In this document: positions 44,658 to 55,103 of the stretch, piece by piece
Layout of the letters: the number at the start of each line of letters is the position of its first letter
How positions within the stretch are numbered: the stretch's first letter is position 1
Source of the DNA: Lactobacillaceae bacterium
GTDB lineage: Bacteria; Bacillota; Bacilli; Lactobacillales; Lactobacillaceae
Direction: 5' to 3'
Length of the DNA: 64,000 bases
Assembly (NCBI GenBank): GCA_902834055.1
Contig: CADFHB010000002.1
Coordinates: forward strand, 1-64,000
Position numbers and translations under genes: made by a program
The notes under the pieces: generated by a model
Database searches by the model: none
What the model saw: only the letters and a program-made list of their open reading frames with translations
What the model was told of the DNA's origin: nothing

Positions 44658-45779
44658 TTATTTTAAATTAGTGGTCGGTTGGGGATGTTCCCGGCGGCCG
44701 ACGTCCGTGGCGACAATTCGATAGATTGCGGCAAACAAGGGGACCGTCAGCATCATCCCTAAGATACCGGAAAGGCTCCCGCCAACGATGACAGCTGCAA
44801 ATACCCAGACACTTGGTAAGCCGATACTCTTACCGACCACGAGTGGGTAGGTAACCCGGTTGTCAAACTGTTGGAGGATAACGATAAAAATTAAGAAGAC
44901 TAGGGACTGCATTGGTGAGACCGCAAAGATAAGGATGACACCAATGCTGGCCCCCAAGATGGCCCCGACGATTGGGATTAAGGCACCGATGGCGGTGACT
45001 ACGCCAATCATCGTTGCGTAAGGCATCCGCATGATGGTCATTCCGATAAAGCAGGCAATACCAAGAATTGCAGCGTCCTTGCACTGCCCAGCGATGTAGT
45101 TACTGTAACAATCATCAAAGGTCCGGATGGCGTACATTAACGGCAGCTTAACCCTGCTGAGGTAAGTGTTGATCAGGCGGGTAAACTGCCGGGCCAGCAT
45201 CTCCTTATAGATCAGCAAATAGATCGAAAAGAAGAAGGCCACGATGGCGGTTGCCGTGCCCGAAACTACGGAAGAAGCCGTTGAGACCAAGGCCTTAAAG
45301 GTGCCCCCAAAGCCATAGGAGAGGTACTTCTCAGCCTTGGCCCAGCTAAGGTGGCGTGGGTCGAGGTGCTTAAGAGCTTCTTGAATGTTACTGTTGTGCT
45401 CAAAAGTCGCAATGAAGCGGGTGATGACCTTACTGTGGTTGTTAATCAAAAGTTGAATACAACTGATTAATTCGGGGATCACTAACCGGACGACGATCGC
45501 TAGGATTAAGAAGATCGTTAGGTAGGAGAGGACGATCCCCCACAGCCGTTTAAACTTTGCGGCCCGCTTACTTTTAAAGAGGTGTTGGTAAAGGGTCTCG
45601 TACTGGCGTAAGAGCAAGTTAACGATGTAGGCAATGACGGCACCAATCAATAAGGGGGTAAGAGCCGCAAAGAAAGTGCCACACCAGTGGGTAAAGTGGG
45701 GCCAGAAGGTAATCGCTAAGTAGAGGAAAAACAATGCCAGGGCTAAAGAAACGTGCTGCTTATTAATATGAAGCTTCAA
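44658..45779 (-). CDS. AI-2E/PerM-family transporter
   Basis: 373-residue membrane protein with about eight helices, the AI-2E family (YtvI/PerM/TqsA-like). Conserved C-terminal region includes IPIVGAILGASIGV and LQQFDNRVTYPLVVGKSIGLP. Family members have been tied to export of AI-2 or sodium/lithium or other solutes; the function here is unknown. It begins 3 nt after the TIM-barrel gene, so the two are co-transcribed. Confidence 0.85.
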   Translation of the reverse strand: MKLHINKQHVSLALALFFLYLAITFWPHFTHWCGTFFAALTPLLIGAVIAYIVNLLLRQYETLYQHLFKSKRAAKFKRLWGIVLSYLTIFLILAIVVRLVIPELISCIQLLINNHSKVITRFIATFEHNSNIQEALKHLDPRHLSWAKAEKYLSYGFGGTFKALVSTASSVVSGTATAIVAFFFSIYLLIYKEMLARQFTRLINTYLSRVKLPLMYAIRTFDDCYSNYIAGQCKDAAILGIACFIGMTIMRMPYATMIGVVTAIGALIPIVGAILGASIGVILIFAVSPMQSLVFLIFIVILQQFDNRVTYPLVVGKSIGLPSVWVFAAVIVGGSLSGILGMMLTVPLFAAIYRIVATDVGRREHPQPTTNLK

Positions 45780-45782
45780 TGG

Positions 45783-46622
45783 TTAGACCTCCTTGCCGAC
45801 CAGCTGCCGAGCTATCTGATTCAAATACCGGTGACTGGCTAATTGCTCAGCACAGTTAGTTTGATCATGGAGGTTAATCTCATAAATGCTGGAAGCAGCA
45901 GGGTTGAGTAAGGGTAACACCCCTGCCCAGTTGATCTTTCCGGTACCCAGGGTAAGGCTGTCGTGGGTTTGCCCCAGTGAATCGACCAGGTGGTAGTGGA
46001 CAACGGCTGGGGCGAGGTGGCGTAGTGATGCCAAGAGCCCCTGATTATCGCCGTGTAGTTCGATAAAGCAGTGTGAAGTGTCGAAGGCCAGTCGGTAGTG
46101 GTGGGCGAGAATTTCATTTTCTTGGTCGGGGTGACCGTACGCAAAAACTGGTGCAATCGAGTTTTCAAACATGATGTGGTCACGCCCGGCACGGGTAAAA
46201 CGATCCAGGCGGTGATAGACCGCTTGGCGGGCATCCGCAATGGTGGGGTAGAGGTCGACCATGTGTTGGACTTCCGCACCAGAATAACCACCGTGAACCA
46301 ATACCTGGACGTTTAAGTCTTCACCCAGGCGAATTAACTGCTCGGTGGTTTGCTCGATGAAGCGGTAAAGGTCCGGGTAATACCGTTCGGGGGCAACAAC
46401 TTCAGAGTGGTGTTCGTGAAACTTCATCGGGTGGTGGAGAACTATATGGTGGATCCCGGCCGCTTGGACGTACTGAATTGCGTCAGCAAGCTGGCGGTAG
46501 CCATCCGGGGTAAAGTCACCCATATCCGTGAAGAATTCGTAGACGGTGGGGTGGTGTTTAAGCCGGTCATCGATTTGGATACGGGAACTACTCCCCTTAA
46601 GGCCAAGTTGCGGTTGAAACAT
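45783..46622 (-). CDS. TIM-barrel sugar phosphate isomerase/epimerase-like protein
   Basis: 279-residue protein of the xylose isomerase-like TIM barrel / AP endonuclease 2 superfamily. Metal-ligand candidates lie in HIVLHHPMKFHEH, VLVHGGYSG, MFENSIAPVF, LAFDTSHCFIE and VVHYHLVDS. ATG 46622 follows AAGGGAAG; a longer start exists upstream but overlaps that ribosome site. It could be a sugar or sugar-acid isomerase, or a nuclease relative. Substrate unknown; co-transcribed with the AI-2E gene. Confidence 0.78.
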   Translation of the reverse strand: MFQPQLGLKGSSSRIQIDDRLKHHPTVYEFFTDMGDFTPDGYRQLADAIQYVQAAGIHHIVLHHPMKFHEHHSEVVAPERYYPDLYRFIEQTTEQLIRLGEDLNVQVLVHGGYSGAEVQHMVDLYPTIADARQAVYHRLDRFTRAGRDHIMFENSIAPVFAYGHPDQENEILAHHYRLAFDTSHCFIELHGDNQGLLASLRHLAPAVVHYHLVDSLGQTHDSLTLGTGKINWAGVLPLLNPAASSIYEINLHDQTNCAEQLASHRYLNQIARQLVGKEV

Positions 46623-46689
46623 GTTAAGACTTCCCTTTTGCAATTATTACTTATATCATAGCAGATTTTGGGGATGTTAAATTGACCAT

Positions 46690-46731
46690 GAAAAAACGCC
46701 CCTTACAACCAGTAGTGGCCAAAGGAGCGTT
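46690..46731 (-). terminator. Terminator after pepD
   Basis: On the minus strand AACGCTCCTT pairs with AAGGGGCGTT (one mismatch) and TTTTTT follows, immediately downstream of the pepD stop codon. Confidence 0.75.
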
Positions 46732-46743
46732 AAGGCTTTTAGC

Positions 46744-48177
46744 TTATAAGTTTTCATCCATCTTAAAGGTCAGCTTGGACAATTCAAGACCGCTCATCAC
46801 TAATTCCGCCATGAGCTTCTTCGTCCGTTTAGCAAGTTCAGCAACCATCTGGTGGCTTTCCGTGCTGAGGAACGTACTTACTTCCGCCTCATCCTTGTCG
46901 GCGACTTGCGCGGCAACTTCGTTAACCCAACGGTATAGGTATTCCCGGGCGTCCTTTAGGTAGTCGAGGTCGTCTTGAGCAAATTCCGCATGGTGGGATT
47001 CGACTAGCATTGAAAGTGTCCGGTACATCCAGTAGGCACTCTTAAGGTTCATGTCGAGCTTCATCGGTGTTTCCCGGTAGCTTTCGTCGATGTCGTGAGC
47101 CTGGGCAAAGAACGGAACGTATGGTGTGAAGGTTGGAATGCCAAAACTCATCCACATGATTGCGGCAGCCTTTTCAGGTAAGTCATTACGAACCTGAAGC
47201 ACATGTGAATTTTGGGTCCGGTTTAGTGAAATTGGCCGGAAAAGGTGCTTTTCTTCTTCGGTCCCTTTGCCTAGTGGATCGTAAACAGTTCCTTGGTAGT
47301 GACTGCTTAAGACTGATTCTACATCTTCTAAGGACAACTTACGGTCGGTCCGCATAATGAAGGGAAGGTCAAAGTCAAGCGGGTTCATGTCAACATCAGG
47401 ACTGAGGACCTTGTGGCCATACCACTGACGCGGTGTGTTGTAGTGCTGGTCAAAAACGTTTGCCGTACCGAAGATGTGCCGGAAGTTCCAGCCGTGCCGA
47501 TCCGGGTTAAGGTGGTTCTTTTCAACGAACTCTTGAATCCCTTCGGACCACATAAAGTTATCAGAATCACTGAAGTCAACCTGTTGGATGGCAATCCGGT
47601 TACCGGTTACCGCGTAGGCATCATCGGGAATTCGTTGAGCAACCCAGTGGTGCCCAGTAACGATTTCCATGTACCAAATGTCGTCCTTATCGGAGAAGAT
47701 CACACCGTTGCCTTCTGCGGAACCGTACTTCTTAACCAGGTTACCTAAAAAGGCCACCCCGTCGCGGGCACTGTTGATGAATGGCAGGGTTGTTGCCACG
47801 ATTAAGTCTTCATTAATTCCAGATTCTGTATTGAGGGGATCGCAAGCCAGGACACGTTCGTTGGCGTAAACACTTTCTGTGGCGCTCATGCCGACGTTCA
47901 TTGAGTTAAAGCCACTTTCATCAAAGACCCCTTCGTGTTGGTAATCAACATTTGGAACCCCCTGGTAGGCATAGCCATCCGCGGGCCGCTCGACGACACA
48001 CTTGTTAAGGTATGACTTTACCTGGTTGGGGTGGTCATGGTAGGCCGGGTAAACGACGACCCGCATTGGGCAGAGTGGCTTAGGGGTGTCGTCATTCCGG
48101 GCCGCCATCGTTGACCCATCAATTGTTGCATTTTTACCAACTAGTACCGTGGTACAGGCGGACAAACGTTTTTTCAT
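46744..48177 (-). CDS. pepD: Dipeptidase, C69 family (PepD)
   Basis: 477-residue N-terminal-nucleophile dipeptidase of the PepDA type. The nucleophile is Cys8 (MKKRLSACTT), preceded by only seven residues that are probably removed by autocleavage; GSTMAARNDD and GVFDESGFNSMNVGMSATES are conserved family pieces. It hydrolyses a broad range of dipeptides, complementing peptide import by the POT carrier. Starts at ATG 48177. Flanked by terminators on both sides. Confidence 0.93.
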   Translation of the reverse strand: MKKRLSACTTVLVGKNATIDGSTMAARNDDTPKPLCPMRVVVYPAYHDHPNQVKSYLNKCVVERPADGYAYQGVPNVDYQHEGVFDESGFNSMNVGMSATESVYANERVLACDPLNTESGINEDLIVATTLPFINSARDGVAFLGNLVKKYGSAEGNGVIFSDKDDIWYMEIVTGHHWVAQRIPDDAYAVTGNRIAIQQVDFSDSDNFMWSEGIQEFVEKNHLNPDRHGWNFRHIFGTANVFDQHYNTPRQWYGHKVLSPDVDMNPLDFDLPFIMRTDRKLSLEDVESVLSSHYQGTVYDPLGKGTEEEKHLFRPISLNRTQNSHVLQVRNDLPEKAAAIMWMSFGIPTFTPYVPFFAQAHDIDESYRETPMKLDMNLKSAYWMYRTLSMLVESHHAEFAQDDLDYLKDAREYLYRWVNEVAAQVADKDEAEVSTFLSTESHQMVAELAKRTKKLMAELVMSGLELSKLTFKMDENL

Positions 48178-48196
48178 TAATTTTTCGAACCTTTCT

Positions 48197-48230
48197 ACAA
48201 AAAAACTGGGATTAGGCAGTTGCCAATCCC
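48197..48230 (-). terminator. Terminator after the YbaK gene
   Basis: GGGATTGG and CCTAATCCC pair around CAACTG on the minus strand and are followed by TTTTTTT, ending the ybaK transcript before pepD. Confidence 0.7.
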
Positions 48231-48288
48231 GTGTGACATAATATTAGTTTACGCGCTCACTTTGGACCGGTCAATTAATGCGGCTCAA

Positions 48289-48807
48289 TTACCCCGGGTA
48301 ATTTGCCTGCTGGAGGTCAGCAAATTGGGCGTGGACTAGTTTGGCGAGGTCGTCGGCATTGAGCCGGACTGACCGGCCAATCTTACCAGCAGAAACGTAA
48401 ATCTCACCCTGCTCTTTGGCAGCTTGGTCGATGAAGATCGGGTACTGGTACTTTTCGTAGATTCCTACCGGGGTGTTGGCACCGTGGACGTAGCCGGTCG
48501 TCTTAAGAAGGTTCTTTAAAGGAACCATGGTAACCTTCTTATTACCAGAAACCTTGGCGAGTTTCTTTTCATCAAGGTGGGTATCAACGGGAAGCACCCC
48601 GACTAGTGGCCCGGTCACGTTCCCGGTGAGGACCAGCGTCTTGTAGATGACGTGGTCGTCTACGCCGGTGTGGTCGACGCTCATGGTGCGAACATCACCA
48701 TCTTGGTGGGTCGGAAATTCAGCTTGTTGGTACGCAACCTTATTCTTATCAAGGATTTGCTCAACCTGGGTCTTCTTTAACTTGCTTTTTTTGTTCTTTT
48801 TACTCAT
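48289..48807 (-). CDS. ybaK: YbaK/EbsC-family aminoacyl-tRNA deacylase
   Basis: 172-residue editing protein of the YbaK family, which removes mischarged cysteine from tRNA-Pro. Key pieces are VIYKTLVL (the catalytic Lys), GVLPVDTHLDEKKLAK, VHGANTPVGIY and YVSAGKIGRSVRLNADDL. The N-terminus has an unusual lysine-rich lead (MSKKNKKSKLKK). Starts at ATG 48807 with AAAGGAAG upstream. Divergent from the GntR-type regulator. Confidence 0.9.
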   Translation of the reverse strand: MSKKNKKSKLKKTQVEQILDKNKVAYQQAEFPTHQDGDVRTMSVDHTGVDDHVIYKTLVLTGNVTGPLVGVLPVDTHLDEKKLAKVSGNKKVTMVPLKNLLKTTGYVHGANTPVGIYEKYQYPIFIDQAAKEQGEIYVSAGKIGRSVRLNADDLAKLVHAQFADLQQANYPG

Positions 48808-48932
48808 AATAAAACTTCCTTTGTGTACTGGAACGGACCAATTTTTTAGTAAAAGGCCCCAATTTGAAATAGGTCTGTTATACTAGTACTAGAATTTAAG
48901 TATGTAGAAAATAAGTCTGAGGAGCTAACGAG

Positions 48933-49664
48933 ATGGCAGATTTAGTATATCGCTCCGTTATGCGTGATATAAAACACAAGATTTTACAAAACCAATATGC
49001 CGGGATGCGCTTGCCGGACGAGCGCAGCCTGAGCGAGACCTACGGAGTGAGCCGCAGTTCAATCAAACGGGCACTCGGTATCTTAGCCCAACAGGGGATT
49101 ATCTTCAAGAAGCGGGGGTCCGGGACCTTCATTAACCCGCTATACCTGAAAAACCAGTCCCTCTTTCACTATGAGGGTAGCAACCTGGGAATCACCGATA
49201 GTTTTCAAGTCGATGGTAAGAAGCAAGGTATTTCACTGCTTGACTACCAGGTGGTACCGGCTAGTGCTGACATCCAAGAAGAACTCTTCCTTAATGATAA
49301 TGATTTTGTGTATCAAATCAAACGGTTGCGACTAATTGATGACCAACCGTTTATGATTGAGACGGGCTTTATCCCGATTAAGATTGTCCCGACCCTGTCG
49401 CCGGCGGTAGTTAATAGTTCGATCTTTAACTACCTAGAAGACAGCATGGGCAAACGGGTCACCAAATCATTCACCACCATCAGCGTGTCACCTTCAATCA
49501 AGGATGACCAGGACCTGCTTAAGCTGACCCCCACGGAACCAGTGGGGGTAATGGATGGGGTCTTCTTCCTTGACGATGGCACCCCATTTGAAGTTTCCAA
49601 CATGCGGATTCACTACAAGTACATGCGCTACAGTACCTTTATCAACCTTGACCAGGAAGGTTAA
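48933..49664 (+). CDS. GntR-family regulator, HutC/UTRA type
   Basis: 243 residues: an N-terminal winged helix (LPDERSLSETYGVSRSSIKRAL, GIIFKKRGSGTF) and a C-terminal UTRA ligand domain with GFIPIKIVPTLSP. The YydK/TreR-like group senses sugars or phosphosugars. GAGGAG lies before ATG 48933. It is monocistronic with a strong bidirectional terminator; no obvious target gene adjoins. Ligand and targets unknown. Confidence 0.87.
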   Translation: MADLVYRSVMRDIKHKILQNQYAGMRLPDERSLSETYGVSRSSIKRALGILAQQGIIFKKRGSGTFINPLYLKNQSLFHYEGSNLGITDSFQVDGKKQGISLLDYQVVPASADIQEELFLNDNDFVYQIKRLRLIDDQPFMIETGFIPIKIVPTLSPAVVNSSIFNYLEDSMGKRVTKSFTTISVSPSIKDDQDLLKLTPTEPVGVMDGVFFLDDGTPFEVSNMRIHYKYMRYSTFINLDQEG

Positions 49665-49717
49665 AAAAACGGCTTCAAACGCTCGGCTTCACTAGCCGGG
49701 GTTTGAAACCGTTTTTT
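49664..49717. repeat. Intergenic palindrome, terminator-like
   Basis: AAAAAACGGCTTCAAAC pairs with GTTTGAAACCGTTTTTT around a GCTCGGCTTCACTAGCCGG core. It overlaps the GntR stop codon and also ends the leftward acyltransferase gene. Looser member of the palindrome family. Confidence 0.75.
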
Positions 49718-49726
49718 TGTTATCAG

Positions 49727-50830
49727 CTAGCCATTGGGCAAACGGGTCACCGCGCAGTGGCGTTTGATACTGCTCCAGATAATGTGGGCGCAGTAGGAAA
49801 AGGCAAAGGAAATTGTGATGGTCAATAAAACGAGCAGTGGGAACCCGACGATCAACGGCAAGCGGGGTAGTAACCGCCAGCACCAGTAAAGCCAAAAAAC
49901 GTGTCCCAGGTATGAGCGGTGGGCGTACAGGGCAATCCAATGGATGATGGGGAGCCACTGGTTTTGCGTTTGCCGGAAATGAAGGAGCAAGGTTGCTACC
50001 AGGCCAATCGTGCTGAGGTTATAAAAGATCATTGATGGTAAGTAATACGGTGCGTTGGTGAGGTAAACGGGGTAGCCATAGCTAAAGAAGTTAATGGTAA
50101 CGATATACAAGAGGAGCAGCCAAACGATTAGCTGACATAACCAGTGGCGCAATAGCCAGGAACTGACCCGCCGGTAGTTAGTCCAAAAGAGGGTGCCACT
50201 GACTCCAAAAATCAAGAAGCTTGGCAAGACCCGGTCGAGCAGGTACCAGTGCTGGGCCTGGGGGCCGTGAAAAACTTGCATTTCGTACGTAAGGTGCCAG
50301 CCAAGTTCAAATAAGAGAATCAAGAGGAAGGTGGCAATGCTCAAGCGGGGACGACCGGCCACTGTGCGAGCGAGCCACCAGAACAGGGGCATAATAATGA
50401 TAAATTGTAACATCATGACGTTGTACCAGAGGTGGGGAGCGGCGTTGCCGTTAATAAATTGCCAAATAAAGCTGGCCCAGTCATGGTAGTGACCGTGCTG
50501 TTGCAACTGGGGCAAGCCAATTAAGTAGATGCCTGTCCATAAAATTGAGGGGATGAAGAGGAAATGCCAGCGGTTCCTCATAAAGGCCGGATAGTCGCGA
50601 AGTCGTGCGGCGGGGTGAGTCCGCACCGTGGAAAAAAGGATCCCAAAAATAAAGGCGGGGGCGCTGAACTTAATTACTTCATAGATCCCACCGAGGAAAA
50701 ACTGCTGCCCAACCTGGGGACTACTGCCCATTAACCAGCTAATAACCGATTGGGTCATCACGGTCGTCACCGCCATTACCTTTTCAAAATCACCGACGTC
50801 GGCCTGGTTAAGACTATTTAATTGTGCCAA
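49727..50830 (-). CDS. Acyltransferase-3-family membrane protein
   Basis: 367-residue protein with about ten helices, of the OafA/IcaC-like acyltransferase-3 group that O-acylates surface polysaccharides or other glycans. Recognisable are HLWYNVMMLQFIIIMPLFWW and RNRWHFLFIPSILWTG. The usual early His-rich loop reads oddly here, so function is uncertain. The start is TTG 50830 with AGGTGGTG upstream; no ATG is better placed. Divergent from the phosphoketolase gene across a 287-bp gap. Confidence 0.7.
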   Translation of the reverse strand: MAQLNSLNQADVGDFEKVMAVTTVMTQSVISWLMGSSPQVGQQFFLGGIYEVIKFSAPAFIFGILFSTVRTHPAARLRDYPAFMRNRWHFLFIPSILWTGIYLIGLPQLQQHGHYHDWASFIWQFINGNAAPHLWYNVMMLQFIIIMPLFWWLARTVAGRPRLSIATFLLILLFELGWHLTYEMQVFHGPQAQHWYLLDRVLPSFLIFGVSGTLFWTNYRRVSSWLLRHWLCQLIVWLLLLYIVTINFFSYGYPVYLTNAPYYLPSMIFYNLSTIGLVATLLLHFRQTQNQWLPIIHWIALYAHRSYLGHVFWLYWCWRLLPRLPLIVGFPLLVLLTITISFAFSYCAHIIWSSIKRHCAVTRLPNG

Positions 50831-51009
50831 ATTTCGCCACCACCTGATATTACAAATATTACATTTTTAAGTATACACCTGGCGGGGTAGCTTGGTTTAA
50901 ACCATTGATATCATGCGCTTTAGCGGTAATTTCGATGATAGGGGGGACCTAGTGAACAGCCGGTAAAGTTTAAGATTTTATAATTGGACCGTATCAATTT
51001 TCAAAAAGG

Positions 51010-51037
51010 TTGACTTTAAACAAAAACAGTTTATCAT
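51010..51037 (+). promoter_or_regulatory. Probable phosphoketolase promoter
   Basis: TTGACT at 51010-51015 with TATCAT at 51032-51037 (16 bp spacer) or CATAAT at 51035-51040. A roughly 75-nt leader follows. The 287-bp gap upstream also holds the promoter of the divergent acyltransferase gene; nothing else is recognised in it. Confidence 0.5.
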
Positions 51038-51117
51038 AATACTTGTAAATTGAATGATTTACGTTAGTTGTTTCAAGCACGAACGTATTTATTTATTCAG
51101 AAGGAGTGTTTATTAGA

Positions 51118-53529
51118 ATGGCAGTAGATTACGATTCCAAGCAATACTTGGAAAGTGTTGACGCTTACTGGCGTGCAGCCAACTACCTTTCAGTTGGTAC
51201 TTTGTTCTTAATGAACGACCCATTATTACGTCAACCATTACAAGCAAAAGACGTTAAGCCTAAGCCAATTGGTCACTGGGGTACGATTGTTCCTCAAAAC
51301 TTCATTTACGCCCACTTGAACCGGGTAATCAAGAAGTACGACCTTGACATGTTCTACATCGAAGGTTCCGGTCACGGTGGCCAAGTTATGGTTAACAACT
51401 CATACTTGGACGGTTCATACACCGAAATTTACCCAGAATACACCCAAGACGAAAAGGGAATGGCTAAGTTATTCAAGCACTTCTCATTCCCTGGTGGTAC
51501 TGCATCACACGCCGCACCTGAAACGCCAGGTTCAATCCACGAAGGTGGGGAACTTGGTTACTCACTTTCCCACGGTGTTGGTGCAATCTTAGATAACCCA
51601 GACGTTATCGCCGCTGTTGAAATTGGTGATGGTGAAGCTGAAACTGGTCCATTGATGGCATCATGGTTCTCAGACAAGTTCATCAACCCAATCAAGGATG
51701 GTGCGGTATTACCAATCATCCAAATCAACGGTTTCAAGATTTCTAACCCAACTATCCTTTCCCGGATGAGCGACGAAGAACTGACTAAGTACTTCGAAGG
51801 TATGGGTTGGGAACCACACTTTGTTTCTGCATACAAGGAAGCTGACCGTGATGGTGAATTCAACGGTTACAAGGACCACATGCAGGTTCACGAAGAAATG
51901 GCTAAGACTCTTGACGAAGTTGTTGAAAAGATCAAGGCTATTCAAAAGCACGCTCGTGAAAACAACGATGACTCACTGCCAACTTGGCCAATGATCATCT
52001 TACGGGCACCTAAGGGTTGGACTGGTCCAAAGAAGGATCTTGAAGGTAACCCAATCGAAAACTCATTCCGTGCTCACCAAATTCCTATTCCGGTATCACA
52101 AGATGATATGGAACACAAGGACATGCTGGTTGACTGGATGAAGTCATACAAGCCTGAAGAATTGTTCGATGAAAATGGTCACCCAGTTGACTTAGTTGAA
52201 CAAAACACTCCAGATGGCAACAAGCGGATGGCTATGAACCCAATCACTAACGGTGGTATCGATCCAAAGCCATTAGTATTGCCTAACTACCGTGACTTCG
52301 CCGTTGACGTTCAAACACCAGGTTCTGTTGTAAAGCAAGACATGCTTGAATGGGGTAAGTACCTCAGCAAGATGGCTGAATTGAACCCAGATACTTTCCG
52401 CGGCTTCGGTCCTGACGAATCTAAGTCCAACCGTCTGTACGCATTCCTTGACAACGACAAGCGTCAATGGATGGAAGATATCCACGAACCAAACGATGAA
52501 AACCTTTCTCACGAAGGTCGGATGATTGATTCTCAACTTTCCGAACACCAAGCAGAAGGTTTCCTCGAAGGTTACACGCTGACTGGTCGTCACGGTTTCT
52601 TCGCTACTTACGAATCATTCGGTCGTGTTGTTGACTCCATGCTGACTCAACACATGAAGTGGTTACGTAAGGCGAAGGATCTCTACTGGCGTAAGCAATA
52701 CCCAGCATTGAACTTCGTTGATACTTCAACTGTCTTCCAACAAGACCACAACGGTTACACTCACCAAGATCCAGGTCTGTTGACTCACATGTTCGAAAAG
52801 GAACGTCCAGACCTTGTTAAGGAATACCTGCCAGCAGATACTAACTCCCTGATGGCCGTATCCAACAAGGCATTCAACGACCAAGAATGCATCAACATCT
52901 TCGTAACTTCCAAGCACCCACGTGCACAATGGTTCTCCATTGACGAAGCTACTGAACTGGTTGACAACGGTCTTGGCTACATTGACTGGGCTTCTACTGA
53001 CCAAGGTAGCGAACCAGACGTTGTCTTTGCTTCAGCTGGTACTGAACCTACTGAAGAAGCTCTTGCCGCAATCGACATTCTGCACGATAACTTCCCAGAA
53101 TTGAAGATTCGTTTCATCAACATTATTGAAATCATGAAGCTGATGAAGCAAGACAAGAACCCTGAAGGTCTATCAGACGCAGAATTCAATCAATTCTTCA
53201 CTACTGACAAGCCAGTTATCTTCGCATGGCACGGATTCCGTGACATGATCCAAGCTCTGTTCTTCGAACGTGCTAACCACAACCTTCACGTACACTCATA
53301 CGAAGAAAATGGTGATATCACCACTCCATTCGACATGCGTGTCTTGAACGAACTGGACCGGTTCCACTTGGCTAAGGACGCTATCCAAAACGTACCTGGC
53401 TACGAACAAAAGGCTGCTGCATTTGTTGCCAAGATGGACAACATGATCAACAAGCACAACCACTACATCCGTTCAGAAGGTAAGGACTTACCAGAAGTTA
53501 CTAACTGGACTTGGAAGGGTCTTAAGTAA
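51118..53529 (+). CDS. xpkA: Xylulose-5-phosphate/fructose-6-phosphate phosphoketolase
   Basis: 803-residue thiamine-diphosphate enzyme splitting xylulose-5-phosphate into glyceraldehyde-3-phosphate and acetyl phosphate, the key step of heterofermentation. Conserved pieces include [16 protein letters not shown] (TPP/Mg site), LSHGVGAIL and KTFPVAF-like ends absent. Starts at ATG 51118 with AAGGAGTG at 51101-51108; the frame is open to 51106. Its codon use is strongly biased toward optimal codons (for example TTC, AAC, CAC, GAA), unlike most neighbours, as for very highly expressed genes. Length is normal for the family. Confidence 0.96.
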   Translation: MAVDYDSKQYLESVDAYWRAANYLSVGTLFLMNDPLLRQPLQAKDVKPKPIGHWGTIVPQNFIYAHLNRVIKKYDLDMFYIEGSGHGGQVMVNNSYLDGSYTEIYPEYTQDEKGMAKLFKHFSFPGGTASHAAPETPGSIHEGGELGYSLSHGVGAILDNPDVIAAVEIGDGEAETGPLMASWFSDKFINPIKDGAVLPIIQINGFKISNPTILSRMSDEELTKYFEGMGWEPHFVSAYKEADRDGEFNGYKDHMQVHEEMAKTLDEVVEKIKAIQKHARENNDDSLPTWPMIILRAPKGWTGPKKDLEGNPIENSFRAHQIPIPVSQDDMEHKDMLVDWMKSYKPEELFDENGHPVDLVEQNTPDGNKRMAMNPITNGGIDPKPLVLPNYRDFAVDVQTPGSVVKQDMLEWGKYLSKMAELNPDTFRGFGPDESKSNRLYAFLDNDKRQWMEDIHEPNDENLSHEGRMIDSQLSEHQAEGFLEGYTLTGRHGFFATYESFGRVVDSMLTQHMKWLRKAKDLYWRKQYPALNFVDTSTVFQQDHNGYTHQDPGLLTHMFEKERPDLVKEYLPADTNSLMAVSNKAFNDQECINIFVTSKHPRAQWFSIDEATELVDNGLGYIDWASTDQGSEPDVVFASAGTEPTEEALAAIDILHDNFPELKIRFINIIEIMKLMKQDKNPEGLSDAEFNQFFTTDKPVIFAWHGFRDMIQALFFERANHNLHVHSYEENGDITTPFDMRVLNELDRFHLAKDAIQNVPGYEQKAAAFVAKMDNMINKHNHYIRSEGKDLPEVTNWTWKGLK

Positions 53530-53564
53530 TCACCTGCTGATTGCTAATTAAACACTTAACAAAT

Positions 53565-53603
53565 AAAAAAGGAGCTGGGAATTATCCCAGCTCCTTTTTT
53601 ATT
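53565..53603 (+). terminator. Terminator after xpkA
   Basis: AAAAAAGGAGCTGGGA and TCCCAGCTCCTTTTTT pair perfectly over 16 bp around ATTA. One of the strongest terminators of the window. Confidence 0.93.
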
Positions 53604-53730
53604 TTAAAAGATGGAAACTGTAGCTGGCTGGGGTAAAGGTGAAGCTATAACAGACTTATGTCCCGTCTTCCCTTCTGTCTGCCGCCCTTTTCCGGTATAA
53701 TTTATACGTTTGGAATGAGGAGGAGAAGTG

Positions 53731-55083
53731 ATGAAAACACCGCAGATTAGTATTAAAACGTACCTCGTAACTGGTTCGCTGATCTTTGGGATGCTTTTTG
53801 GGGCGGGTAACCTGGTCTTCCCAGTCCACCTGGGTCAGCTTGCCGGTAACCACTGGGCCGCGGCCGCAGGTGGTTTTATCTTTTCCGGGGTCTTATTACC
53901 CTTATTGGCATTAGTCGCCCTTAGCATCACCAGGGCCCGGGGGTTGTTTGAACTCGCGCAACCGGTTAGTGGCTGGTTTGCCTTGCTCTTTTTAGTGTTG
54001 GTTCACGCCACGATTGGACCCCTCTGTGCTACCCCGCGAACCGCAACCGTACCGTATGCGATTGGGGTTGCGCCGTACTTATCGGCCGCCAGGCAACCAC
54101 TAGGCTTGGCACTTTATACCGGGGCCTTTTTCCTCCTGGTGTACTTTTTGGCCCGCAAGGAAGGAAAGGTAACCGAAATCATCGGCAAGGTCTTAAACCC
54201 AGCCTTCTTACTAATGTTACTGGTAATTTTCTTGCTAGCGTTCATTCGACCGATGGGAAAACTGAGCCAGCCGGCACCGACGTCGGCCTATCTACACCAG
54301 TCGTTTACCAACGGCTTTTTGCAGGGGTATAACACAATGGATGCCCTCGCAATGCTGATCTTTGGGGTGACCATTATTGCCGCCGTCCGGCAAATGGGCT
54401 TTACTAAAAAACAAGTTCCGCTGGCAACGGCTGGTGGTGGGGTTGTTGGAATCGTCGGGGTGGGGGTCCTTTACTTGGGGCTGATCTACCTGGGAACTAC
54501 CAGCCGCCACCACTTCGCAATTGCGACCAACGGCGGGACCACATTAAACCAGGTCGCCCACTACTACCTAGGTACCTTTGGGAACGCCCTGTTGCTTACC
54601 CTGGCGACGGTGACTTGCCTGACCACCGCAATGGGGCTGGTGATTGCCTTTTCCCAGGACTTTCACCAGCGTTTCCCGAAGGTCTCCTATAAGACCTTTC
54701 TCCGACTAAATTGTCTGCTGTCATTTCTAATTGCCAACCTCGGCCTGGATCAGATCGTGGCCTGGTCAACCCCAGTCTTGATGTTCTTGTACCCCTTGGC
54801 AATTGCCCTGATAATCTTGGGAATCTTGTCGCCACTATTTAAAAATAACTCGGTGGTTTACCGCTGGACGCTTGGACTCACCGTGATTCCGGCCGTATTT
54901 GATATGGTTAGCGCCCTGCCGGCAGTCCTTCGTAATATGCCCCTGAACCAGGGACTCATCAAGTGGGCTCAGGACTACCTACCACTGTTCACTAGTGGAT
55001 TTGCCTGGCTACCCTTTGCCCTGGCTGGTCTGGTCATCGGCCTGGTGGTATGGTGTGGTCAGCGGTATTATATTAATAAGTAA
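53731..55083 (+). CDS. brnQ: BrnQ-type branched-chain amino acid symporter
   Basis: 450-residue, 12-helix LIVCS-family carrier importing leucine, isoleucine and valine with sodium or protons. The N-terminus YLVTGSLIFGMLFGAGNLVFPV is diagnostic; a long helical set with GPLCATPRTATVPYAIGV follows. ATG 53731 has GAGGAGGAG at 53717-53725. It ends 20 nt before a ROK kinase gene with GGGGAG, so they may share a transcript, though a functional link is not evident. Confidence 0.92.
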   Translation: MKTPQISIKTYLVTGSLIFGMLFGAGNLVFPVHLGQLAGNHWAAAAGGFIFSGVLLPLLALVALSITRARGLFELAQPVSGWFALLFLVLVHATIGPLCATPRTATVPYAIGVAPYLSAARQPLGLALYTGAFFLLVYFLARKEGKVTEIIGKVLNPAFLLMLLVIFLLAFIRPMGKLSQPAPTSAYLHQSFTNGFLQGYNTMDALAMLIFGVTIIAAVRQMGFTKKQVPLATAGGGVVGIVGVGVLYLGLIYLGTTSRHHFAIATNGGTTLNQVAHYYLGTFGNALLLTLATVTCLTTAMGLVIAFSQDFHQRFPKVSYKTFLRLNCLLSFLIANLGLDQIVAWSTPVLMFLYPLAIALIILGILSPLFKNNSVVYRWTLGLTVIPAVFDMVSALPAVLRNMPLNQGLIKWAQDYLPLFTSGFAWLPFALAGLVIGLVVWCGQRYYINK

Positions 55084-55103
55084 GTTAAATGGGGAGTGAT
55101 CAG